Below, in pieces: positions 1 to 5,741 of a stretch of DNA of 19,221 bases. Location of the stretch: the NCBI GenBank assembly GCA_964553705.1, contig CAZKKV010000018.1:1-19221 (forward strand), given 5' to 3'. Both the position numbers and the translations under genes were made by a program. The stretch comes from CAYXNZ01 sp964553705. GTDB taxonomy: Bacteria; Patescibacteriota; Patescibacteriia; Patescibacteriales; GWC2-42-12. The notes under the pieces were generated by a model. That model did not search any database. It saw only the letters and a list, made by a program, of their open reading frames with translations, and was not told where the DNA came from. The first letter of the stretch is position 1. Each line of letters opens with the position of its first letter.

Positions 1-25
1 TATTAATTATATTTAAATAAAAACT

Positions 26-412
26 ATGTTTAACAAACAGATGCAAGGAGGGGAATTTAAAGATTTTGAAACAGTTATTGGTCCTTCAGTTAAAGTAAAA
101 GGGGATTTTCACGGAATGGGTAATATTATTATTGAAGGAATCCTTAGTGGTACCTTAAAAACGAGTGGAAATCTTACTATTGGTGAAAAAGCTAAAGTAA
201 CCGCCAGCATAGAAGCAAAAGAAGCTAAGATTGGAGGAGAAATAAAGGGTAACATAAAGACTAAGGGGTATCTGGAAATATCTTCTTCAGCAAAAATCTT
301 TGGCGATATTGAAGCACCAATTCTATCAATTGAAAAAGGAGCAATCATAAACGGCAAATGTGTTATGAGCGCTGGGGAAACTAACAAGTCTGAAGCGATT
401 AAAGCTGAATAA
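26..412 (+). CDS. Bactofilin family polymer-forming cytoskeletal protein
   Basis: A 128-residue protein that matches the bactofilin pattern: a short polar N-terminal tail, then a core (about residues 18-112) of short beta repeats rich in Gly, Ile and Lys, with phrases such as IIIEGILSG, KIGGEIKGNIKTKGYLEI and AKIFGDIEAPILSIEKGAIING. Such repeats fold as a right-handed beta-helix. The C-terminal tail is polar. Bactofilins polymerise without nucleotide into filaments, often at the inner membrane, and act in cell shape or envelope organisation. The length is normal for the family. It starts at an ATG with only 25 bases of AT-rich DNA before it in the window, so any promoter or upstream partner cannot be judged. 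The next gene starts 15 bases downstream on the same strand, so the two are probably co-transcribed. No Shine-Dalgarno site is obvious before the ATG. Confidence 0.88.
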   Translation: MFNKQMQGGEFKDFETVIGPSVKVKGDFHGMGNIIIEGILSGTLKTSGNLTIGEKAKVTASIEAKEAKIGGEIKGNIKTKGYLEISSSAKIFGDIEAPILSIEKGAIINGKCVMSAGETNKSEAIKAE

Positions 413-426
413 CTAATCTTTAAAAG

Positions 427-1155
427 ATGCATGTCTACATTTATGATTCATTTTTGAATCAAAAAAAATATGACCGTATTTTAGCGCGTTTAGAAACCCG
501 AATCACTGATTTGGGACTAAACGGCAGAATATCTAGAATGGGTATAATAACAAATATTCACGATATTGTTGATCATGAAATCAAACAAGGGGCAAAAACC
601 ATTATTGCCGTTGGAAACGACCAAACCGTTAATCAAGTTTTAAATACTACTGCCGGACGAAATGTTCCTCTAGGAATAATTCCTATTGGAGAAAAAAATA
701 ACGACACTGCCATGGCTCTGGGTATTACAGACATGGAAAACGCCTGCAATATTTTGTCAGCTAGACGAATAACGTCGCTTGATTTGGGTGTGGCTAATAC
801 TACTTTTTTTCTCTCCACAGCCGCTATTGGGACTGTCGGAACAACAGTAGAGGTTAGTCAAGATTATTCAATCGAAATACAAAAAAGGGGACAGCTTATT
901 GTAAAAAATCTATCTAAAGACGGTAAATTCAACCCGCAAGATGGCATGCTTGAATTATTAATTAATGTTGACGGTAAAAATTTTTATATTTCAAATGAAA
1001 AAAATAATTCTATTTTCCCGATAAAAAAAATCACCATCAATAATAATAAGCAGCCTATGATTATTGACGGTTTAGTAAAAATAAAAACACCCGTTAAAAT
1101 AAGTGTCTTAAAACAAAAATTAAAAATAATTGTCGGCCGAGAAAGAAATTTTTAA
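427..1155 (+). CDS. Diacylglycerol-kinase-like (DAGK catalytic fold) protein with degenerate GGDGT motif
   Basis: A 242-residue protein resembling the DAGK/LCB5/NAD-kinase-like lipid kinase family. The N-terminal part has the Rossmann-like pattern ending in TIIAVGNDQTVNQVLN (residues 58-73), in the place of the family motif GGDGTVNEVLN. Next comes PLGIIPIGEKNNDTAMALGI (81-100), in the place of the PLGIIPLGTGNDFARALGI-type loop. LDLGVANTTFFLSTAAIG (118-135) matches the start of the second, beta-rich domain. Asp65 and Thr67 are kept, but the second and third glycines of GGDGT are Asn64 and Gln66. Family members phosphorylate diacylglycerol or related lipids at the membrane with ATP; whether this one still does is uncertain because of the altered phosphate-binding loop. 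It follows the bactofilin gene by 14 bases and is closed by a good terminator. Confidence 0.6.
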   Translation: MHVYIYDSFLNQKKYDRILARLETRITDLGLNGRISRMGIITNIHDIVDHEIKQGAKTIIAVGNDQTVNQVLNTTAGRNVPLGIIPIGEKNNDTAMALGITDMENACNILSARRITSLDLGVANTTFFLSTAAIGTVGTTVEVSQDYSIEIQKRGQLIVKNLSKDGKFNPQDGMLELLINVDGKNFYISNEKNNSIFPIKKITINNNKQPMIIDGLVKIKTPVKISVLKQKLKIIVGRERNF

Positions 1156-1171
1156 AACTATCTTTAATCTA

Positions 1172-1205
1172 TGACAGACAGTTACAGTAGCTGTCTGTTT
1201 TTTTA
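1172..1205 (+). terminator. Rho-independent terminator after the lipid-kinase-like gene
   Basis: ACAGACAG at 1174-1181 pairs perfectly with CTGTCTGT at 1191-1198, and the stem can extend inward to leave a three-base loop. A run of T follows at 1198-1204. It lies 18 bases after the stop of the upstream plus-strand gene. The minus side has no T run, so it serves mainly the plus strand. Confidence 0.85.
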
Positions 1206-1931
1206 TTGAGTACTTGGGACTGGCTCCTTCTTTTTGAACAAATATAATTGCTGAACAGCAGTAAGTAGCGTAGTAATTAACCAATACAGGGCTAAACCAC
1301 CAGGAAACGTCAATCCGATAAAAACAGTTAACGCCGGCATAAAATACAACATTTGTTTATTCATAATTGCCATCATGTCTTCGTCTTTTGAAGCTTCTGC
1401 TTTTACTTGTGGTTTTGTTCTTGACAACATTTTTACTTGCCAAAATTGAGCCAAGCCAGCCAACACTGCCAAACAAACATTTGGCCTAGACAAATCAATA
1501 AAACCCAACGAAATAGGATTGATTATTTCTGGTCTAGCAATAAATCCATAAACCAAATCTAAGGAACCGCCATTTAATCCATCCCTAAAAACCTTAAAAA
1601 CAGCCCAAAGAAAAGGCAATTGAATTAGTAGGGGAAGGCAAGAAGAAAAAGGATTTACTTTTTCCTCTTTGTACAAAGCCATCATCTGCCGACCCATTTC
1701 TTCTTTATTATTAGCGTATTTTTTCTTAATCTCATTAACCTTCGGCTGTATGTCTTGCATGGATTTCTGCGACTTGATTGACTGTTTAGACAATGGCATC
1801 AAAACTAAACGAATCGCAACTGTCATAACGACAATAGCCACACCGATATCATTCCCAGGAATAACATTATATAAAAAAACTAATAAATTTAATATTGGTT
1901 GATAAAATAAAACTTGAAATAGATCTGACAT
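1203..1931 (-). CDS. yidC: Membrane protein insertase YidC/Oxa1
   Basis: A 242-residue YidC/Oxa1/Alb3 insertase, which places newly made proteins into the cytoplasmic membrane with or without SecYEG. The core five-helix pattern is present: a first helix ending in VIVVMTVAIRLVLMPLS with the conserved Arg41 of the hydrophilic groove, then the cytoplasmic helical hairpin (KSMQDIQPKVNEIKKKY through EEKVNPFSSCLPLLIQLPF). Later helices lie around residues 90-110, 150-170 and 195-230. It lacks the large periplasmic P1 domain of Gram-negative YidC and lacks a clear lipobox. The start is ATG, and the upstream yidD ends four bases before it, which indicates translational coupling. It is the last gene of the rpmH-rnpA-yidD-yidC operon; the plus-strand terminator at 1172-1205 overlaps its 3' end. 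Confidence 0.95.
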   Translation of the reverse strand: MSDLFQVLFYQPILNLLVFLYNVIPGNDIGVAIVVMTVAIRLVLMPLSKQSIKSQKSMQDIQPKVNEIKKKYANNKEEMGRQMMALYKEEKVNPFSSCLPLLIQLPFLWAVFKVFRDGLNGGSLDLVYGFIARPEIINPISLGFIDLSRPNVCLAVLAGLAQFWQVKMLSRTKPQVKAEASKDEDMMAIMNKQMLYFMPALTVFIGLTFPGGLALYWLITTLLTAVQQLYLFKKKEPVPSTQ

Positions 1932-1935
1932 AATA

Positions 1936-2184
1936 TTATTTAAGAGGATCCCAACCTCCTTGATTAAATGGATTACAGCGAACGACTCTCCATAAAGCTT
2001 TTAAACCTCCTTTAAATAGTCCTTGTTGAGAAATTGCCTGCAAGGCATATTCACTACAGGTTGGTCGAAAACGGCAGTAACCATTAGGAAAAAAGATTTT
2101 AAACCAACCATGATCAAAAGACAGTGTTTTTTGATATATTTTTATTATTTTAATAGCAATTTGACGAGGTAAATATAAAATCAC
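1936..2184 (-). CDS. yidD: Membrane protein insertion efficiency factor YidD
   Basis: An 82-residue YidD protein. Hallmarks are an N-terminal amphipathic segment (AIKIIKIYQKTLSF), the CRFRPTCSEYA motif at about residues 37-47, and the C-terminal CNPFNQGGWDP motif. YidD sits at the inner face of the membrane and aids YidC-dependent insertion. The start codon is GTG (the base triplet at 2182-2184 reads CAC on the plus strand). It lies 13 bases downstream of rnpA and 4 bases upstream of yidC, the usual bacterial order. Confidence 0.95.
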   Translation of the reverse strand: MILYLPRQIAIKIIKIYQKTLSFDHGWFKIFFPNGYCRFRPTCSEYALQAISQQGLFKGGLKALWRVVRCNPFNQGGWDPLK

Positions 2185-2197
2185 CTGGCTATAAGTA

Positions 2198-2536
2198 TTA
2201 TAATATTTCTAATTTTTTGAAATTAAAATAAATTGATTTTTCTAAATCATGAAACGTTTTTATTAAAGCTTCAGGCGAAACAATTATTAAAACGTCATTT
2301 CCTTTTTTTATCAACTCTATTTTACTTCTAATAATAGCTCTAATTTGTCTTTTTATTTTGTTTCGCTCAAACGCTTTTTTACTGATTTTTCGACCAACAA
2401 TTATGCCAAACCGATTTATTTGTAAACCATTTTTAACGACTTTAACTCCCATTATTTCATCGTAGCTAGAGCGTCCTTTACGAAAAGTCTTAGTAAATTC
2501 TTTTTCTTTAGTTAAGCGGTTTGCTTTGGCCAACAT
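2198..2536 (-). CDS. rnpA: Ribonuclease P protein component
   Basis: A 112-residue RnpA, the basic protein subunit that works with the RNase P RNA to remove 5' leaders from pre-tRNA. It carries the family motif RNKIKRQIR (RNxxKR type) at about residues 59-67 within a strongly basic protein, preceded by the FGIIVGRKISKKAFE strand-helix. The N-terminus (LAKANRLTKEKEFTKTFRKGR) is the usual one. The start is ATG. Only 11 bases separate it from rpmH, which is the normal rpmH-rnpA pair. The RNase P RNA gene is not in this window. Confidence 0.95.
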   Translation of the reverse strand: MLAKANRLTKEKEFTKTFRKGRSSYDEIMGVKVVKNGLQINRFGIIVGRKISKKAFERNKIKRQIRAIIRSKIELIKKGNDVLIIVSPEALIKTFHDLEKSIYFNFKKLEIL

Positions 2537-2547
2537 ATATTATTCCC

Positions 2548-2685
2548 TTATTTACTTAATGTTTTTCGACCCTTGTTAATACGACTCTTTAAAACATTGC
2601 GACCAGATTTAGTTAACATTCTCTTGCGAAAACCATGTTTTCGTTTAGCCCGCTTATTATTAGGCTGATAAGTTCTCTTCGGCAT
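2548..2685 (-). CDS. rpmH: 50S ribosomal protein L34
   Basis: A 45-residue ORF translated by hand from the minus strand. It begins MPKRTYQPNNKRAKRKHGF and ends RINKGRKTLSK, the standard L34 sequence with its KRTYQP start and the HGFRKRM core. L34 is a small basic protein of the large ribosomal subunit. It is the first gene of the operon rpmH-rnpA-yidD-yidC. A good promoter lies so close upstream that the mRNA may begin at or within a base or two of the ATG (see the promoter entry), which would make it leaderless. Confidence 0.97.
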   Translation of the reverse strand: MPKRTYQPNNKRAKRKHGFRKRMLTKSGRNVLKSRINKGRKTLSK

Positions 2686-2692
2686 AACGATA

Positions 2693-2722
2693 ATTATAAA
2701 TTTATTAAAAAAGAAAAGTCAA
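2693..2722 (-). promoter_or_regulatory. Sigma-70-type promoter of the rpmH operon
   Basis: On the minus strand TTGACT (2722-2717) and TATAAT (2698-2693) are separated by 18 bases. The expected transcription start, about seven bases past the -10 box, falls at 2686-2685, the A of the rpmH start codon. Motif quality is high. The leaderless reading is inferred. Confidence 0.7.
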
Positions 2723-2843
2723 CTTATATCATTGACTACTTTTAAGATACTAACACTTATTAAGCGTCTAGTCAAACGACTATAAAAAAACAAATAATAA
2801 TCTATTCCACTTATTATCAACAATTTATAAACACTTCCGGCTA

Positions 2844-2872
2844 TTTCATTGCTTGAAATTAATTGTTATACT
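2844..2872 (+). promoter_or_regulatory. Possible dnaA promoter (extended -10)
   Basis: TATACT at 2867-2872 is preceded by TG one base earlier (extended -10), with a weak TTTCAT at 2844-2849 at 17-base spacing. It would start transcription near 2879, about 93 bases before dnaA and just downstream of the two DnaA-box-like sites, which would allow autoregulation. This is a weak motif match. Confidence 0.4.
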
Positions 2873-2971
2873 TTGAGAGTGCTTTTTTTGACATATTTTT
2901 TTATTTATCTATACTTTAAACACCTACTCTTTTCGCCTTTTATATATTTTAAATTTTAATTGCCCCACGCT

Positions 2972-4327
2972 ATGAATAATGACCAACTTTGGCAAGCAAT
3001 TTTAGGTGAAGTTGAATTAAATTTATCTAAAGCCAACTTTACTACTTGGTTTAAAAACACCTTCATCTCCTCTTGTGAAAACAATAAAGTAATAATTTGC
3101 GTGCCCAACACATTCACTAAGGCTTGGCTAGAAAAAAAATACCACCAAGAAATCGCTAAGGCTTTCAAAAGTATTGGGCAAGAAAACATCAAAGAAATTA
3201 TTTACAAAGTGGAAGCCAAAAAAGCTGGTGCCATTGACGATCTTCTAAGAAAAATTCGAATAAAAAAAGACGGGGATTCCGAAGAAAAACCTGCTTCGAT
3301 AAATCGTTTTGGTTTAAACTCACGCTATTGTTTTGAAAATTTTATTGTTGGCAAAAATAATGAATTAGCGCATGCAGCAGCCCGAGCCGTAGCTGCTAAC
3401 CCAGGACAAGCTTATAATCCGTTCTTCATTTATGGTGGCGTTGGTTTGGGAAAGACTCATTTATTACAGGCTATTGGGCAAGAGTTTGCAAAAAAAAACA
3501 GTCGTATTCTTTATGTCTCCTGCGAAAAATTTACCAATGATTATATCCAAGCTGTCCGTAGTGGCAAAGGAAAAGATTTCAAAGATCTTTATCGTAATGT
3601 TGATTTGCTATTAGTTGACGATATTCATTTTATGGGTGGTAAGGACGGCACTCAAGAAGAATTTTTTCACACCTTCAACGAACTGCATCAAACAAACAAA
3701 CAAATAGTTATCTCTTCAGACAGACCACCCAAGGCTATCCCAGCATTAGAAAAAAGACTTCTGTCTCGCTTTGAGTGGGGGATGATTGCTGACATTGGTT
3801 TACCTGACGCAGAAACCAGAATGGCTATTTTGGAGGCAAAATGCAAAGAAAAAAATTACATGTTAGAACAAGAAATCCTATCCTATATCGCCAATAATAT
3901 CGAAAGTAATATCCGCGAACTAGAAGGCGCATTAACCCGCTTGATCGCCTATTACGAATTTAACAACACCCAACCAAGTGTTGAAACCACCAGGCAAGTT
4001 TTGTCCGGTATTGTTTTGAGTTTCCAAACAAAATCAGCCACGCCAAAAATAATTATTGATGCTGTCTCAAAGTTTTTTGATATAAACATAAAAGACATAA
4101 CGGGCACAAGCAGAAAAAAAGAACTAGTTACCCCGAGACAAATAGTGATGTTTTTGATGCGTAAAGAAATAAACTCTTCTTACCCGGCCATCGGTCAAGA
4201 ATTGGGAGGACGAGATCATACCACCGCCATGCACGCCTTTAATAAAATTAAAAGAGAAATAGAGGAAGATGAACGCTTAAAACAAAACATAAATTCTATC
4301 ACCCAGATTATCTACAATAACTGTTGA
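2972..4327 (+). CDS. dnaA: Chromosomal replication initiator protein DnaA
   Basis: DnaA of 451 residues from the ATG at 2972; a TTG four codons upstream (2960) would add MPHA, but MNNDQLWQAILGEVE is the natural N-terminus. Domain I covers about residues 1-75, with the usual FTTWFKNT phrase. A short linker follows. Domain III is the AAA+ module with Walker A GGVGLGKTHLL, Walker B LLVDDIHFM and the SSDRPPK sensor I region. Domain IV is the DNA-binding helix-turn-helix with the signature GGRDHTTAMHA. DnaA-ATP binds DnaA boxes and opens oriC. DnaA boxes occur on both sides of the gene, one of them (4322-4330) overlapping the stop codon TGA. No Shine-Dalgarno site precedes the ATG. Confidence 0.98.
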   Translation: MNNDQLWQAILGEVELNLSKANFTTWFKNTFISSCENNKVIICVPNTFTKAWLEKKYHQEIAKAFKSIGQENIKEIIYKVEAKKAGAIDDLLRKIRIKKDGDSEEKPASINRFGLNSRYCFENFIVGKNNELAHAAARAVAANPGQAYNPFFIYGGVGLGKTHLLQAIGQEFAKKNSRILYVSCEKFTNDYIQAVRSGKGKDFKDLYRNVDLLLVDDIHFMGGKDGTQEEFFHTFNELHQTNKQIVISSDRPPKAIPALEKRLLSRFEWGMIADIGLPDAETRMAILEAKCKEKNYMLEQEILSYIANNIESNIRELEGALTRLIAYYEFNNTQPSVETTRQVLSGIVLSFQTKSATPKIIIDAVSKFFDINIKDITGTSRKKELVTPRQIVMFLMRKEINSSYPAIGQELGGRDHTTAMHAFNKIKREIEEDERLKQNINSITQIIYNNC

Positions 4328-4557
4328 TAACCACGTTAATAATTATCTTGTTTATCAACACCTCCAGCCTGTTTTTTTACCCACACACACCAATATCCGA
4401 GTTAAACACAATTTCCACCACACACCGTCAACAAGGTTGTTTAAATTTTTAGACAAAAAACCACAGTAAATAATAACTTTTTTAACATTATCCACTTATC
4501 AACTCCCTTATTATTACTATTATTGTTTTATATATTATTTAATAACTTAATAAAGAC
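4322..4557. other. Putative replication origin (oriC), dnaA-dnaN spacer
   Basis: A 230-base spacer with DnaA-box-like sites: TGTTGATAA (4322-4330, minus orientation), TTATCAACA (4352-4360), TTATCCACT (4488-4496) and TTATCAACT (4496-4504). The last two are adjacent and are followed by CCC (4505-4507) and the triplets TTA TTA TTA CTA TTA TTG (4508-4525). A continuous A/T stretch then reaches the dnaN ATG. This order (boxes, short G/C step, DnaA-trio triplets, AT-rich unwinding element) matches the basal unwinding system described for bacterial origins. The location between dnaA and dnaN is common. It is called from motifs only. Confidence 0.75.
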
Positions 4558-5673
4558 ATGAAGATTGTCAGTCTCCAAGAAAATTTAAAACATAGTTTAT
4601 TTATTGCTAGTCATATCGCAACAAAAAACATTAATCTGCCTATTTTAAACAATGTGTTAATTAAAGCTGACGGCGGAAATATTAAAATAATATCAACCAA
4701 CCTAGAAATGGGTATTGTGAATAACGTGAGAGGAAAAATTGAAGAGGAGGGGTCTTTCACGGTGGACTCCAAAATAATTTTTGATTATATAAATTTATTG
4801 CCCAACAAAAAAATTGAAATAAAACTTGTTGGTGATAGTTTGGCGATAAGTAGCGGTAATTATAAGACTAAAATAAAAGGACAGTCGGCCGAAGAATTTC
4901 CTCTTATCCCAATGGTTGATCGAGAAAAATATTATAGCGCAGAAGTAGAGGATTTTAAAAAAGCAATCGGACGAGTTTTGTTTGCAGCGTCCGTCAATGA
5001 ATCGCGCTTAGAGCTTTCGGGGGTTTTGTTTAGTTTTTTAAAAGACAAGCTTGTTTTGGCGGCAACCGATAGTTATCGGCTAGCGGAAAAAAGCGTGGAG
5101 ATAAAAGGCAATAGCCAAAGCCAAGAAAAAATAATAGTACCTGCCAAAACACTCCAAGAGTTGACGAGAATTTTGTCGGCTGGTAGCGAGGAAGACGGGG
5201 GCGAATTAAAAATATATTTATCAGAAAATCAAGTGATGTTTAACTATGGCAACACCGAGTTGATTTCGAGGTTGATTGAGGGGCAATATCCTGATTATCA
5301 GCAGATAATCCCAACTGTTAGTAAAACAAATGTTTTGGTTGAGAGAGCGGAGTTAATTAGGGCAGTAAAAATGTCTTCTCTTTTTTCAAAAACAGGAATC
5401 AATGATGTCAACTTAGATTTTCCAGCTGGAAAAAATAGCATGATAGTGTCGGCGGTGTCTGGACAAACGGGAGAAAGCACAACCGAGATAGAGGCAAAGA
5501 CTAGTGGCGCAGATAACGGGGTGGTGGTTAATCATCGGTATTTGCTTGATGGTTTAAACAACCTAGATTGCGAGATGATAAAAATAGAAGTGGTCGACAA
5601 CAATACTCCATGTGTTATTAGACCAGAAAAAGACAATGGGTATTTGTATGTTATAATGCCAATTAAACAATAA
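4558..5673 (+). CDS. dnaN: DNA polymerase III beta subunit (sliding clamp)
   Basis: A 371-residue sliding clamp, the normal length, with three clamp domains. Typical phrases are IKIISTNLEMGI in domain 1, ESRLELSGVLFSF and LAATDSYRLAEK in domain 2, QYPDYQQIIP at the domain 2/3 junction, and the C-terminal GYLYVIMPIKQ, which corresponds to the conserved YVxMPM(R/K) end that forms part of the partner-binding pocket. The homodimer encircles DNA and tethers the replicative polymerase. It follows dnaA across the origin spacer. The usual next gene recF is absent; a bidirectional terminator and a converging gene follow instead. Confidence 0.97.
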   Translation: MKIVSLQENLKHSLFIASHIATKNINLPILNNVLIKADGGNIKIISTNLEMGIVNNVRGKIEEEGSFTVDSKIIFDYINLLPNKKIEIKLVGDSLAISSGNYKTKIKGQSAEEFPLIPMVDREKYYSAEVEDFKKAIGRVLFAASVNESRLELSGVLFSFLKDKLVLAATDSYRLAEKSVEIKGNSQSQEKIIVPAKTLQELTRILSAGSEEDGGELKIYLSENQVMFNYGNTELISRLIEGQYPDYQQIIPTVSKTNVLVERAELIRAVKMSSLFSKTGINDVNLDFPAGKNSMIVSAVSGQTGESTTEIEAKTSGADNGVVVNHRYLLDGLNNLDCEMIKIEVVDNNTPCVIRPEKDNGYLYVIMPIKQ

Positions 5674-5687
5674 AAAAGAACTTAAAT

Positions 5688-5725
5688 AAAAAAACAATCC
5701 AAGAATTTCTTGGGTTGTTTTTTTA
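5688..5725. terminator. Bidirectional terminator between dnaN and the PBP gene
   Basis: A stem from 5694-5704 pairs with 5708-5718 (ACAATCCAAGA with TCTTGGGTTGT, one G-T pair), with a run of A before and a run of T after. It therefore terminates both dnaN and the converging penicillin-binding protein gene, whose stop lies at 5742. Confidence 0.88.
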
Positions 5726-5741
5726 TTTGGTTTTTTAGTTA

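Larger units (their letters stand above)
2686..2971. other. rpmH-dnaA intergenic region, upstream origin sub-region
   Basis: A 286-base, very AT-rich spacer between the diverging rpmH operon and dnaA. It holds two DnaA-box-like sites on the plus strand: TTATCAACA at 2814-2822 and TTATAAACA at 2825-2833 (consensus TTATNCACA). Genes diverge here, as expected at a bacterial origin. Apart from the two promoters and these boxes, the only other signal seen is simple A/T runs. Confidence 0.6.

Noticed and set aside
109..432. 107-residue minus-strand ORF over the bactofilin gene
   Set aside because: It is the antisense shadow of a well-recognised bactofilin; hydrophobic bias comes from the opposite-strand codons and there is no start signal.
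2960..2971. TTG at 2960 as the dnaA start
   Set aside because: The ATG at 2972 gives the usual DnaA N-terminus and no ribosome binding site favours the TTG.
4328..4557. A recF or other small gene in the origin spacer
   Set aside because: The stretch has no long open frame and is dominated by DnaA boxes and A/T runs.
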